DNA of 64,000 nucleotides from NCBI GenBank assembly GCA_035629175.1, contig DASPIL010000058.1:1-64000 (forward strand), written 5' to 3'. Below the pieces are notes generated by a model. It saw nothing but the letters and a program-made list of their open reading frames with translations. It ran no database searches and had not been told where the DNA came from. How positions within the stretch are numbered: the stretch's first letter is position 1; the number at the start of each line of letters is the position of its first letter. The position numbers were made by a program, and so were the translations under genes. Source of the stretch: Verrucomicrobiia bacterium (GTDB lineage: Bacteria > Verrucomicrobiota > Verrucomicrobiia > Limisphaerales > DASXHY01). Shown piece after piece: positions 1 to 9,080 of the stretch.

Positions 1-759
1 GAACTCGACGAAAACCTGAAGGTCTGCACGCATTGCAATTATCACTTTCCCATCGGCGCGCGCGAACGCGTTCATTCCCTTGTCGAAACGTGCACGTTTG
101 AGGAACTCGACGCTGACATGACGAGCGTTGACGTCCTGAACTTCACGGGCGCAGCGTCCTACATTTCCAAGCTTGAGAAGTATCAAAAGGCGACAGGCCT
201 GAAGGATGCCGTCATCACGGGCATCTGCACGTTGAAGGACCACCGTGCTGCACTCGGGATCATGGATTTCAGCTTTCTTGGCGGTTCGATGGGATCGGTC
301 GTTGGCGAGAAGCTCACGCGGCTCATCGAGAAAGCCACGGAAAAGGAATTGCCGTTGATCATCATTTCCACGAGCGGCGGCGCGCGCATGTATGAAGGCA
401 TGTTCAGTCTCATGCAAATGGCCAAGACCTGTGGCGCGCTGGCGTATCACGCACAAGCCCGCCTGCCCTACATCAGCATCCTGACTGACCCCACGATGGC
501 GGGTGTCATGGCGAGTTATGCGAGTGTGGGCGACCTGATCCTGGCCGAGCCGGGCGCGATGATCGGCTTTGCGGGTCCGCGCGTGATCAAGGACACCACC
601 CAGGCGGAACTGCCGCCGGGTTTCCAGACTGCCGAATTCCTCCTCGATCACGGATTGATTGACGCAATTGTTCCGCGGAAAGAGATGAAGGATCGCCTGA
701 GCGACTATCTCGATTACCTCACGGCAAATCGCAATAAGCTGAAGAGCCGAGCCGCTTAG
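1..759 (+). CDS. accD: Acetyl-CoA carboxylase carboxyltransferase subunit beta, 5'-truncated by window edge
   Basis: With AccA this subunit moves the carboxyl group from carboxybiotin to acetyl-CoA, giving malonyl-CoA for fatty acid synthesis in the cytoplasm. The reading frame is open from base 1, so the true start lies outside the window; the first in-frame ATG (118) is internal. Codons 9-12 read CTHC, the second half of the N-terminal zinc ribbon. The crotonase-type core follows, with SGGARMYEGMFSLMQMAK and a glycine-rich stretch (PTMAGVMASYASVGD) that form the CoA pocket and oxyanion hole. 252 residues are visible of the usual 280-300. The stop codon overlaps the stop of the convergent repeat-protein gene by 3-4 bases (TTAG), so neither gene has room for its own terminator before the other's coding sequence. 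Confidence 0.96.
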   Translation, partial: ELDENLKVCTHCNYHFPIGARERVHSLVETCTFEELDADMTSVDVLNFTGAASYISKLEKYQKATGLKDAVITGICTLKDHRAALGIMDFSFLGGSMGSVVGEKLTRLIEKATEKELPLIIISTSGGARMYEGMFSLMQMAKTCGALAYHAQARLPYISILTDPTMAGVMASYASVGDLILAEPGAMIGFAGPRVIKDTTQAELPPGFQTAEFLLDHGLIDAIVPRKEMKDRLSDYLDYLTANRNKLKSRAA

Positions 760-3557
760 TGGGCGCCATGGCCTGGCATGGATTGCAACAGGCGTTGTTT
801 CCGTTCGGCTGGCAGGGAGGATTGAAGCAACCACGCTTCGGCGGCTGCGGGGTCTGAGCGAATCCAATTCCGCGCCAGGTTCTCCGTTTGATTGTATCGT
901 TGATTCGGGTCCGTCATGGTTTCGACCCATGGCGCCGCCAGCTCGGGCGAATTGTAGGAGAGGCGTGAAACGAAGCCAGAGATCGCCGATTCCCGCGACG
1001 TTCCAATCGGCAGGGTTTTGAGCCAAACGCTGGCTCCATTCGGGTCGGCGTCCGCCCAGTTCCCCGCAACAGACTGAAACGCCTGGTCCCTCGACTTACC
1101 ATCGGGAAACGTAGCCACCCATTTCGCCGCCGCATTCGGCTCGGACTGGCTCCACTGGCTCAATATTTGTGAGGTGGCGCTTTCCTGGGCGGGGCCAGGA
1201 GGGAGTGTGCCGACGTAACGGGCCGCTTCTTCGGGTGCGTTCCGCGCCCAACCGGCAAGCACGCCGCTGAGAGCGTTATTCTGTCCCTGCTGGTCGGGAA
1301 AACTCCGCGCCCATTCGAGGGCCTTTTGAGGATCTGTTTCCGCCCACTGATTTGCCACAGCGCCCAACAGGTTGTCCCGGGAACTTCCAGGAGGCATGTT
1401 CTGGGCGTATTCCGCTGCTCCCTTCGGATCGGCCTGCGCCCACGTATGACTCATCTGTTGGAACGCCTGATGCCGTGCGCTGCCTTCCGGCAGCTGCGTC
1501 ACCCATTCAATCGCGCCGTTCAAATTCGCACTCGCCCAACTGCTGGCAAGCTGTCCTATGAATTCGTTTCGGCGCTGCCCGGGCGGCAATGTCACGGCAA
1601 ACTCTGCAGCCGCCTCTGGATCCCCCTGCGTCAATTGCCATGAAACCTGCCGCAACGCGTCGCTCTTCATTCGGCCTTCAGGAAACGATGCAATCCATTC
1701 CATCGCGCCTTTGGGATCATACTGCGCGAGGCCGTTTGCGATCTGCGCCACTGCCTGATTTCGGGACTGGCCGGCAGGCAGCAGGTTGGCGAACTCCAGT
1801 GCGGCATGTGGATCCTGATAGGACAGGCTCGACGCGAGCGTCTGCAAAGCGCGATTGCGCTCAGGGCCGGCACGCAGTTCCTCAATCATCTTCAGGGCCG
1901 CTGGCCGATCGTTCTGTGCCAGTTGAGTAGCGATCGTTCCGATCAGTTCGCTGCGGTGCCGGCCTTCAGGCATGGCTTGAACCTGTGTCAGCGCCGCCTG
2001 GGGATCCGCTGCAGCCCAACGCGAGAGGACGCTGGAAAGGGCATTTTTCTTCGCCTGCCCTTCGGGCAGTTGCTGCGCCCACGCCAGTGCGCTGTCAGGA
2101 TCGGAACCCGCCCATTGCGAAGCCACGTTCACCATGAACTCGTTTCGCATCTGTCCCGCTGGCAGGGTGGCGGCAAATTCAGCGGCCGCTTTCGCATCAT
2201 GCTCCGCCACCTGGTACGAGATGTTGCGGAGTGCATCCCGCTTGCCTGGACCTTCCGCCATCTGATTCACCCAATCCAGCGCTTCCCTGGCATTCTGCCG
2301 GGCCAGTCCGCCGGCAATCTGTCCAATGATCTGGTTCCGCTGGCGGCCAGGAGGCATGGCCTCGGCAAATTCCTTCGCCACCTGCGGATTTTGATACGCA
2401 AGATTCGACGTGATGCGCTGCACCAACTGATTGCGCAGTTCGCCTGCCGGCAGATTCTGCACCCACGCAAGAGCGGCTTTCGCGTCAATCTGCGACCATT
2501 GCAATCCAACGCTGCTCAATGCTTCCCTTCGAGTATTCCCGTCAGGCAACTGCTCGGCCCATGCCAGCGCAGCCCGGACATCGATGCTCGCCCATTGTGA
2601 TGCAACCGCGTTCATGGCGGAGTTGCGCGTCGTTCCCACGGGCAGCGATGCGGCGAGCGCGGCGGCTGCGGCAGGATCGGTTCCGGCAAGGTGTGTCACA
2701 ACCATGTGGATCGCACTGCTGCGCTCCGGGGTGGCGCTGAGTTGTTGCGCCCAGGCCAACGGCGCCTGGGAATCGATGAGGACCCACGCGCTGACAACGG
2801 CGCTGATCGCCTGCATCCGCTGGGAACCGGACGGAAGGCTCAGCACCCGTTGGGCGGCAGCGGCGGGGTCGCGCGCCGCCCAGACATTGAACACTTCATA
2901 GACCGAGTTGCCCCATCGAGGTCCGTCGCCCGCTGCGACCGTCATGTTGATGGCCGCTTCCGGGTCTGATTCGGCAAGTACCCCGGCCAGCGCTGATACG
3001 CTCTGTTTCTTTAACGGCCCTTCGGGCAGCTTCGCATGCCATGCGATGGCTGCCGTAGAATCCACTTCAGCCCAGCCGCGCAGGACATGAACGATCGCCT
3101 GGTTGCGTTCATTGAAGTTCGGCAGGGCGTTGGCGTGATGCATCGCCGCAGTAACATCGAACTTGGCCCAGCGCGGGAGCAGCACTCCCGCCGCCGCGGG
3201 CCGGGCCTGGCGAAGATGCGGCTGATCCAGATAAGCGACGAGGCCAGGAAGATCCTCAGGTTGAATGGAATCCGAAACCTGGCGAAGGCGTTCGAACTGG
3301 CGGACACGTCCGCTGCGCGTGGCTGCTTCGATTGCGGCCTGGGCTTCTGCGAGCGACATCACGCGGCCAGGGCGGAACTCATCGAGGTTGGTTGCGGCCA
3401 AAGCGGCAATGGGCGGAAGGGTCCTGGCGGTCTGCTCCCCAGCCAGGATGGAAGCAGGTTCCGCTGAACGGACTGACGCCCGTTTTGTTCCAAGCGCCCA
3501 TCCGAGCACGAAGCTCAGAATCACAACCAACGAAGCCGCGACGAAACGTCGATTCAT
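756..3557 (-). CDS. Large helical-repeat protein with about 25 copies of a 32-residue repeat
   Basis: I do not recognise a named family. The frame opens at 3686, but the ATG at 3557 (933 residues) is preferred: it is followed by an N-terminal membrane anchor or signal (MNRRFVAASLVVILSFVLG) and preceded by GAAGG. From about residue 80 the protein is almost entirely a 32-residue unit of the form D-P-x-A-A-L-x-W-x-x-x-L-P-x-G-x-x-R-x-x-A-(24), repeated about 25 times. Each unit predicts two amphipathic helices, similar in design to TPR, Sel1 or HEAT repeats. Such solenoids usually bind partner proteins, and the anchor places it in the periplasm or outside. The repeats correspond to a 96-bp period in DNA but are quite diverged. 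It is convergent with accD. Confidence 0.85.
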   Translation of the reverse strand: MNRRFVAASLVVILSFVLGWALGTKRASVRSAEPASILAGEQTARTLPPIAALAATNLDEFRPGRVMSLAEAQAAIEAATRSGRVRQFERLRQVSDSIQPEDLPGLVAYLDQPHLRQARPAAAGVLLPRWAKFDVTAAMHHANALPNFNERNQAIVHVLRGWAEVDSTAAIAWHAKLPEGPLKKQSVSALAGVLAESDPEAAINMTVAAGDGPRWGNSVYEVFNVWAARDPAAAAQRVLSLPSGSQRMQAISAVVSAWVLIDSQAPLAWAQQLSATPERSSAIHMVVTHLAGTDPAAAAALAASLPVGTTRNSAMNAVASQWASIDVRAALAWAEQLPDGNTRREALSSVGLQWSQIDAKAALAWVQNLPAGELRNQLVQRITSNLAYQNPQVAKEFAEAMPPGRQRNQIIGQIAGGLARQNAREALDWVNQMAEGPGKRDALRNISYQVAEHDAKAAAEFAATLPAGQMRNEFMVNVASQWAGSDPDSALAWAQQLPEGQAKKNALSSVLSRWAAADPQAALTQVQAMPEGRHRSELIGTIATQLAQNDRPAALKMIEELRAGPERNRALQTLASSLSYQDPHAALEFANLLPAGQSRNQAVAQIANGLAQYDPKGAMEWIASFPEGRMKSDALRQVSWQLTQGDPEAAAEFAVTLPPGQRRNEFIGQLASSWASANLNGAIEWVTQLPEGSARHQAFQQMSHTWAQADPKGAAEYAQNMPPGSSRDNLLGAVANQWAETDPQKALEWARSFPDQQGQNNALSGVLAGWARNAPEEAARYVGTLPPGPAQESATSQILSQWSQSEPNAAAKWVATFPDGKSRDQAFQSVAGNWADADPNGASVWLKTLPIGTSRESAISGFVSRLSYNSPELAAPWVETMTDPNQRYNQTENLARNWIRSDPAAAEAWLLQSSLPAERKQRLLQSMPGHGAH

Positions 3558-3740
3558 ATGCCTTCGATTGCTTTCCGGGAAAAATGTTCGGGTTTTTCTG
3601 ATCCTCCTGCGAACTCCCTGCGCAAAGACGCCACGTAATCCGTGAAGAAGCAAGCCGCGATTCCAAATCTTTTCTGGCGTGTTCAAACCTGGCGCGGGCC
3701 ACCCGCACTGGTGGCGTGCTCACCCCATTTTTAGGCCGGG

Positions 3741-3766
3741 CTCTCCCCGGTAGGTTTCGGGGAGAG
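3741..3766 (+). promoter_or_regulatory. Hairpin that sequesters the ribosome binding site of the BON gene
   Basis: CTCTCCCC (3741-3748) is the exact reverse complement of GGGGAGAG (3759-3766), with a 10-base loop. The 3' arm is the only good Shine-Dalgarno sequence for the GTG start at 3773. In RNA this would form an 8-bp, GC-rich stem hiding the ribosome binding site, which resembles an RNA thermometer or a translational switch. The complementarity is seen in the sequence; the regulatory role is inferred. Confidence 0.5.
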
Positions 3767-3772
3767 GCTATT

Positions 3773-4249
3773 GTGAAAATTATCATCTTGATCATCGGAA
3801 TCGCCATCGGCGCCACCGCGGTGTGGTTTTATCGAAGCCAGCCCCAGGGCTCCCCTGCGCGCAACACTGGCGAGGAAATTGAGTCCGCCGTTCGTTCGGC
3901 GGGAAGCTCCCTGCAGGAAAGGATCGGGTCGCTCAACCTGAGGGGCGATGACATCCGCGACGAGCTGGAGCGCACTGGAAAAGTGATTCGACGCAACGCC
4001 AGCAGCGCAGGCGATGCGATCGCGGACGCAACCGAGGACGCGCGGACGACAGCTGCGATCAAGGCGAAGCTCGTGCGGGATCCCGATCTTTCGGCGTGGG
4101 ACATTTCGGTTAATACGACGGCGGGTGTTGTAACGCTTGCGGGCAGTGTGGCGAATGCGGATCATATCGGAAAAGCGGTCGCACTTGCGATGGATACCGA
4201 ACACGTAAAGGAAGTGGTGTCCACGCTGCAAGTAAAGGCCGAGCGGTAA
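3773..4249 (+). CDS. Membrane-anchored BON-domain protein (OsmY-like)
   Basis: 158 residues. An upstream ATG (3716) is in frame, but the GTG at 3773 has GGGGAGAG six bases before it and starts directly in a hydrophobic segment (VKIIILIIGIAIGATAVWFY). This anchors the protein in the inner membrane with the rest in the periplasm. Residues about 30-80 are a charged helical linker. Residues about 85-158 form one BON domain (TTAAIKAKLVRDP ... ISVNTTAGVVTLAGSV ... VVSTLQV), the fold of OsmY and other envelope-stress proteins that bind phospholipid. It lies 3 bases upstream of sucA, but a functional link with 2-oxoglutarate dehydrogenase is not obvious. The start codon sits just after a hairpin covering its ribosome binding site, suggesting translational control. 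Confidence 0.85.
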   Translation: MKIIILIIGIAIGATAVWFYRSQPQGSPARNTGEEIESAVRSAGSSLQERIGSLNLRGDDIRDELERTGKVIRRNASSAGDAIADATEDARTTAAIKAKLVRDPDLSAWDISVNTTAGVVTLAGSVANADHIGKAVALAMDTEHVKEVVSTLQVKAER

Positions 4250-4252
4250 GCC

Positions 4253-7045
4253 ATGAGCATGTCTCCCAACCCCACGAACCTCGCTTTCGTTGAAAGCCTT
4301 TATGAGGATTACCTGCGCGATCACCAGTCCGTTTCATCGGAGTGGCGCGAGTACTTTTCAAAGGTCGCGGCGAATGAGCTGAGATTCCCAAAACCGCATT
4401 TCGGCCCGACCTTTCAGCCAGCGAGCATCTTCAATCCGCCTTCCAACCCAGCGCGCAACGGCCGGGCGCGAATTTCCGATCCCAACACGGCGGCGTTGCA
4501 GGACCGCATTTACCTTTTGATCCGGCTGTACCGCGTTCGAGGGCATCGCATCGCGCGCGTGGATCCGCTCGGCCAGCCCATCGAGACACCGCCGGAACTG
4601 GAGCCTGAATTTTTCGGCTTCACGGACGCGGACATGAGCCTGCCGGTTCACAGTGAAACCTTCCAATACGACGGCGCGCTCACACTTGGAACGCTCCTGG
4701 AGCGGTTGCGAAACACCTACTGCCGCAGCATCGGAGTGCAGTACATGCACATCGACGACTTGCGTGTGCGGAGATGGCTGCAGCGCCGAATGGAAACAAC
4801 GGAGAACCGGCTGCAGCTCACGCGCGAGGAGCAGCTGCGCATTCTCACGCGGCTGACGGGCGCGGTGACGTTCGAGGAATTCATCCGCAGGAAATTTGTC
4901 GGCGCCAAAAGCTTTTCACTGGAAGGCTCGGAAAGCCTGATCCCCCTCCTGGATCTCGCGCTCGAAAAGGCGGGTGACCAGGGCATTGATGAAGTCGTTG
5001 TTGGCATGGCGCATCGCGGGCGGCTGAACGTGCTGGCCAATGTGATGGGCAAGAGCCCGCGCCAGATTTTTCGCGAGTTTTCCGACACCGACTGGAAATC
5101 CCGCCCGCAGCGCGGCGACGTCAAATACCACCTCGGTTACGATTCTGAATGGACGACGGCGGCTGGCCACAAACTTCGCCTTGCGATGTGCTTCAACCCG
5201 AGCCATCTCGAGTTCGTGAATCCGGTCGCCCTTGGCCGGGCGCGCGCGCGCCAGGACTGTCTCGAGGATCACGATCGCAACCACGCCATGGCGCTGCTGA
5301 TCCATGGTGACGCTGCCTTCGCAGGCGAAGGCATCGTGCAGGAAAGCCTGAACCTCAGCCAGGTTCCCGGCTTTCGGACAGGCGGAACGTTGCATGTCAT
5401 CGTCAACAACCAGATTGGATTCACCGCTGGCCCCGAACAGGCGCGTTCCTCACAATACGCGAGCGATGTCGCCAAGATGCTGCAGATTCCGATCTTCCAC
5501 GTGAATGGCGAGGATCCCGAGGCGGTTGCACAAGTGGTGCGGCTGGGCATGGATTTCCGCCGGGAATTCCAGCGCGACGTCGTCATCAACATGTATGGAT
5601 ACCGCCGCCTGGGACACAATGAGGGCGACGAACCCACGTTCACACAGCCCGTGCTCTATCGCGCGATCGCCAAGCGCAAGCCCGTCCGCGAAGGATATCT
5701 CGAGCATCTGCTGCGCCTGGGCGGCGTCACGCGCGAGGAAGCCGACGAGATCGCCGCGCGGCGGAGGGAAGTGCTGGAGAAAGAATTGTCGCAATCGCAA
5801 AAGGAGGATGCGGAGGGCGGACGGCCCATTATCACGCGTTGGAAATGCCGGGGAGGGCTTGAACCCTCGGACGACGAAGCGCAGACAGCGGTGCCGCGGG
5901 ACAGGCTGGTGCAATTGCTTCGGGCGTTGAACGAGCTGCCGCCCGAATTTCACCTACATCCCAAACTGAAGAAGTTGTTTGAGAATCGCGAATTGATGAT
6001 GACGGGCGAACATCCGCTCGACTGGGCCGCGGCCGAAGCTCTTGCGATCGCAACGCTGGCGGCGGAAAAATGCCGCGTCCGATTGACTGGACAGGACAGC
6101 GAGCGCGGAACCTTCAGTCATCGCCATGCGGTCCTGCACGATTACCAGGACGGACACACGTACACACCGCTGCAGCATGTTGCAGCCGGCCAGGCCAGCG
6201 TCGAGATTTACAACAGCCCATTGTCCGAGACGGCCGTGCTTGGGTTTGAATACGGGTACAGCCTGGACTGCCCTGAAGGCATCGTGATCTGGGAAGCGCA
6301 GTTTGGGGATTTTTGGAATGTGGCACAGCCGATCGTTGATCAGTTCATCACGAGTGGCGAAGACAAGTGGGGCCAGCTCAGCGGCGTCACGTTGCTGTTG
6401 CCGCACGGGTTTGAAGGCCAGGGACCTGAGCATTCAAGCGCGCGGCTTGAACGATTTCTTGCGCTCAGCGTTGAGGATAACATCCAGGTCGTTTATCCCA
6501 CCACGCCCGCCCAATACTTCCATTGCCTGCGGCGACAGGCGCTGCGTTCATGGCGAAAGCCCCTGGTGATCATGACGCCCAAGAGCCTGCTGAGGCATCC
6601 GAAGGTGGTGTCCTCGCTGGAAGACCTTGCGGAGCGCGGATTCCAGCGGATTATTCCCGACACGTTGCAAAAGCCTGCCGAGAACATTCGCCGCGTGCTG
6701 CTGTGCACGGGAAAAATCTTTTTCGAGCTGGAGGAACACAGGGCGGAGGCGCGGCACGAGGACGTCGCAATCCTGCGCGTCGAGCAACTCTACCCGCTTC
6801 GCCGTGAGACGCTCGAGACGGCGCTGGCACCCTACGCCGACAATACCCAGGTGCTCTGGGTTCAGGAAGAGCCGGCAAACATGGGCGCCGCAAATTACCT
6901 GAAGATTCATTTCGGGGAGCGCCTCTTCGACCGTCTTCCGCTGAAAACCATCGCGCGCGCCGCTGCCGCCACCCCGGCTTCCGGCTCCGCCAAACGCCAC
7001 AAACACGAACAGGCCGAGATCATCAAGCGCGCCTTCACCGACTGA
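4253..7045 (+). CDS. sucA: 2-oxoglutarate dehydrogenase E1 component
   Basis: 930 residues, normal length. E1 is the thiamine-diphosphate enzyme that decarboxylates 2-oxoglutarate and passes the succinyl group to the lipoyl arm of E2 in the TCA cycle. The N-terminus (NLAFVESLYEDYLRDHQSVS) is the short helical E2-binding segment of bacterial E1o. The thiamine-binding region has GMAHRGRLNVLANVMGKSP, then GDAAFAGEGIVQESLNLS and IVNNQIGFT, which is the GD...NN cofactor motif. GYRRLGHNEGDEPTFTQP and the C-terminal transketolase-like domain (EFGYSLDCPEG region) follow. The start at 4253 has a second Met two codons on (4259) and only a weak ribosome binding site. sucB starts 3 bases after its stop, so the two are an operon. 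No lpd (E3) gene is in the window. Confidence 0.97.
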   Translation: MSMSPNPTNLAFVESLYEDYLRDHQSVSSEWREYFSKVAANELRFPKPHFGPTFQPASIFNPPSNPARNGRARISDPNTAALQDRIYLLIRLYRVRGHRIARVDPLGQPIETPPELEPEFFGFTDADMSLPVHSETFQYDGALTLGTLLERLRNTYCRSIGVQYMHIDDLRVRRWLQRRMETTENRLQLTREEQLRILTRLTGAVTFEEFIRRKFVGAKSFSLEGSESLIPLLDLALEKAGDQGIDEVVVGMAHRGRLNVLANVMGKSPRQIFREFSDTDWKSRPQRGDVKYHLGYDSEWTTAAGHKLRLAMCFNPSHLEFVNPVALGRARARQDCLEDHDRNHAMALLIHGDAAFAGEGIVQESLNLSQVPGFRTGGTLHVIVNNQIGFTAGPEQARSSQYASDVAKMLQIPIFHVNGEDPEAVAQVVRLGMDFRREFQRDVVINMYGYRRLGHNEGDEPTFTQPVLYRAIAKRKPVREGYLEHLLRLGGVTREEADEIAARRREVLEKELSQSQKEDAEGGRPIITRWKCRGGLEPSDDEAQTAVPRDRLVQLLRALNELPPEFHLHPKLKKLFENRELMMTGEHPLDWAAAEALAIATLAAEKCRVRLTGQDSERGTFSHRHAVLHDYQDGHTYTPLQHVAAGQASVEIYNSPLSETAVLGFEYGYSLDCPEGIVIWEAQFGDFWNVAQPIVDQFITSGEDKWGQLSGVTLLLPHGFEGQGPEHSSARLERFLALSVEDNIQVVYPTTPAQYFHCLRRQALRSWRKPLVIMTPKSLLRHPKVVSSLEDLAERGFQRIIPDTLQKPAENIRRVLLCTGKIFFELEEHRAEARHEDVAILRVEQLYPLRRETLETALAPYADNTQVLWVQEEPANMGAANYLKIHFGERLFDRLPLKTIARAAAATPASGSAKRHKHEQAEIIKRAFTD

Positions 7046-7048
7046 TTT

Positions 7049-8275
7049 ATGTCCATCGAATTGAAAGTTCCAGAAATCGGCGAGTCGATCACTGAAGTGG
7101 AAATCGGCGAGTGGTTTAAAAAGGAAGGCGATGCCGTCCAGAAGGATGATCCCATCGTCACGCTCGAAAGCGAAAAGGCGACGGTGGAATTGTCGTCGCC
7201 GGAGGCAGGAACGATCAGCCGGATGTTGAAGAAGAAGGGAGATGTCGCGAAGGTGGGCGAGGTCATCGGCTATCTTGAAAACGGAAAGGCTGAAGCCACG
7301 CCGTCGAAAGCAGCCGCAAAGGCTCCCGACCTCACAGGACCGCCGAAGACAACTCCCGAAAAAGTGCAGGCTCGGAGCGAGGAAACGGCGCCTGCGAAAG
7401 CAGAGAAGCCCGCACCCGCAGCGCCGCCGGCGCCAGCACCGCGCGCAGCCACCAGCGAGGCACCGCAGGAAAAAAGCCGGAGTCAACGCCAGTTGGACGA
7501 GCAGGAAATGCCGCTGTCAAACACAGCCGTGGAGTCAGAGCCTGCCCGCGAGCCGCAGACCAAAACCGTGGCTGAGCGGCCCGAAGAAGTTGTTCCCATG
7601 AGCCGTTTGCGCCGCACCGTCGCCGAACGGCTCGTTGAGGCACAGCGCAACGCCGCGCTGCTCACCACGTTCAACGAAGTCGACATGTCCGCCATCCTCC
7701 AGCTGCGGCGGGAATATGGGGAAGGATTCCACAAGAAGCACAACGTGAAACTGGGCTTCATGTCGTTTTTCGTGAAAGCGGCCATCGATGCCCTGAAACA
7801 GTATCCAGTGGTCAACGCGGAGATCCGGGGCAACGACATCGTTTACCACAATTACTTCGATATCGGCGTCGCCATTGGCAGCGGGAAAGGCCTTGTCGTC
7901 CCGGTCCTTCGCAATGCCGAGCGGCTGAGTTTTGCGGAAATTGAATTGACCATTGGCGACTTTGGCCGCCGTGCGCGCGACAACAAGTTGAAGCCCGACG
8001 AACTCCAGGGAGGCACCTTCACAATCAGCAACGGAGGGGTCTACGGGTCGCTTCTCTCCACGCCGATTGTCAATCCTCCTCAAAGTGGCGTGCTCGGCAT
8101 GCACGCGATCCAGGATCGGCCTGTGGCTGTCGAGGGCAACGTTGTGATACGGCCGATGATGTATCTCGCCCTCAGCTACGATCACCGGATTGTCGACGGC
8201 CGCGAAGCCGTTTCCTGCCTCAAGCGCATCAAGGAAGCAATCGAAAGCCCGGCCCGGATGCTGATGGAGATCTGA
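7049..8275 (+). CDS. sucB: Dihydrolipoyl succinyltransferase, E2 of 2-oxoglutarate dehydrogenase
   Basis: 408 residues. It accepts succinyl from E1 on a swinging lipoyl arm and transfers it to CoA. Residues 1-77 are the lipoyl domain with the lysine in [12 protein letters not shown] long Ala/Pro/Lys/Glu-rich linker (about 82-185) follows. The catalytic domain starts at [18 protein letters not shown] and ends with [17 protein letters not shown], which holds the active-site His and Asp (HxxxDG). The peripheral-subunit-binding domain that normally sits mid-chain and docks E3 is not recognisable. The choice of succinyl over acetyl transferase rests on the immediately upstream sucA. The gene follows sucA by 3 bases and is probably co-transcribed. 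Confidence 0.95.
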   Translation: MSIELKVPEIGESITEVEIGEWFKKEGDAVQKDDPIVTLESEKATVELSSPEAGTISRMLKKKGDVAKVGEVIGYLENGKAEATPSKAAAKAPDLTGPPKTTPEKVQARSEETAPAKAEKPAPAAPPAPAPRAATSEAPQEKSRSQRQLDEQEMPLSNTAVESEPAREPQTKTVAERPEEVVPMSRLRRTVAERLVEAQRNAALLTTFNEVDMSAILQLRREYGEGFHKKHNVKLGFMSFFVKAAIDALKQYPVVNAEIRGNDIVYHNYFDIGVAIGSGKGLVVPVLRNAERLSFAEIELTIGDFGRRARDNKLKPDELQGGTFTISNGGVYGSLLSTPIVNPPQSGVLGMHAIQDRPVAVEGNVVIRPMMYLALSYDHRIVDGREAVSCLKRIKEAIESPARMLMEI

Positions 8276-8327
8276 TCGCCTTTGGGTAAAAGCCCCATTT
8301 CGAAGAAGCTGTCCCGCGGCTATTCAC

Positions 8328-9059
8328 ATGCACAGCATGAATTACGAGGCCGTCGCAGAGACGATTCGAAGCGGATATCGCGAAGTCACGCCGCAGTATC
8401 GCCGGGACGATGAGATTGAAGTCACGACGCGGAACCACGCGCACATCAGCGGGATTCTTCGCAAGCTTTGCGTTTCGTTTGACCGTCCGATTCGTGCGCT
8501 CGATGTCGGCTGCGGAACGGGCCGTTATTTTCATTGTCTTACGAACGTGCAGCAACTGCTCGGCATAGACATCACCGAGGAAATGCTGCGCGCTGCCGAA
8601 CATCCCGTGCGCGAGGATGAAGTTACGATTCCGGAGATCCGGCTGGTGTGCGCGAATTTTTACCTGACGGAATTTCCGCCGGGTGCCTTCGACCTGATCT
8701 ATTCGCTGGGCATGTTCGGCAACGGCTGCCCCGTCACCACGGCTGTTTGCAACCGTTTCCACAAGTGGCTGGCCCCCGGGGGAAAGTTGTTCTTCAACAC
8801 TGTTGATGTGGCGGGGATGCCCGCATCCTACAGGATCAAGCGCCAAATCCGCGGCGTCGCATACCCGTTTCTTCCGCCAAAAACCAAGGCGCGCCTCGAT
8901 GAACGCGCGGCGAGGCACCCGTTCTACGGAATGAGCCGGCGCGAACTGGCGTCGGTCCTGAAGCAAAGCCAGTTCAAGAACTTCGAAGTCACTTCAAACT
9001 TCTGTGAATCGCCGCTTTGGAATGGACGGCACCTGGAGTGCATCGCCTCGAAGGATTAA
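8328..9059 (+). CDS. Class I SAM-dependent methyltransferase, substrate unknown
   Basis: 243 residues, cytoplasmic. Motif I is clear (ALDVGCGTGRYF), followed by the acidic end of strand 2 (LLGIDITEEMLRAAEHP) and a later strand-4 region (FDLIYSLGMFGNG). The C-terminal half (WLAPGGKLFFNTVDVAG) is typical of the methyltransferase 11/25 group. A second Met three codons in (8337, before NYEAVAETI) is an equally possible start; neither has a strong ribosome binding site. It stands alone, 52 bases after sucB and convergent with the M50 protease gene. Nothing nearby suggests the substrate. Confidence 0.82.
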   Translation: MHSMNYEAVAETIRSGYREVTPQYRRDDEIEVTTRNHAHISGILRKLCVSFDRPIRALDVGCGTGRYFHCLTNVQQLLGIDITEEMLRAAEHPVREDEVTIPEIRLVCANFYLTEFPPGAFDLIYSLGMFGNGCPVTTAVCNRFHKWLAPGGKLFFNTVDVAGMPASYRIKRQIRGVAYPFLPPKTKARLDERAARHPFYGMSRRELASVLKQSQFKNFEVTSNFCESPLWNGRHLECIASKD

Positions 9060-9080
9060 CCCGCCTGCGGCCGGTCGTCT

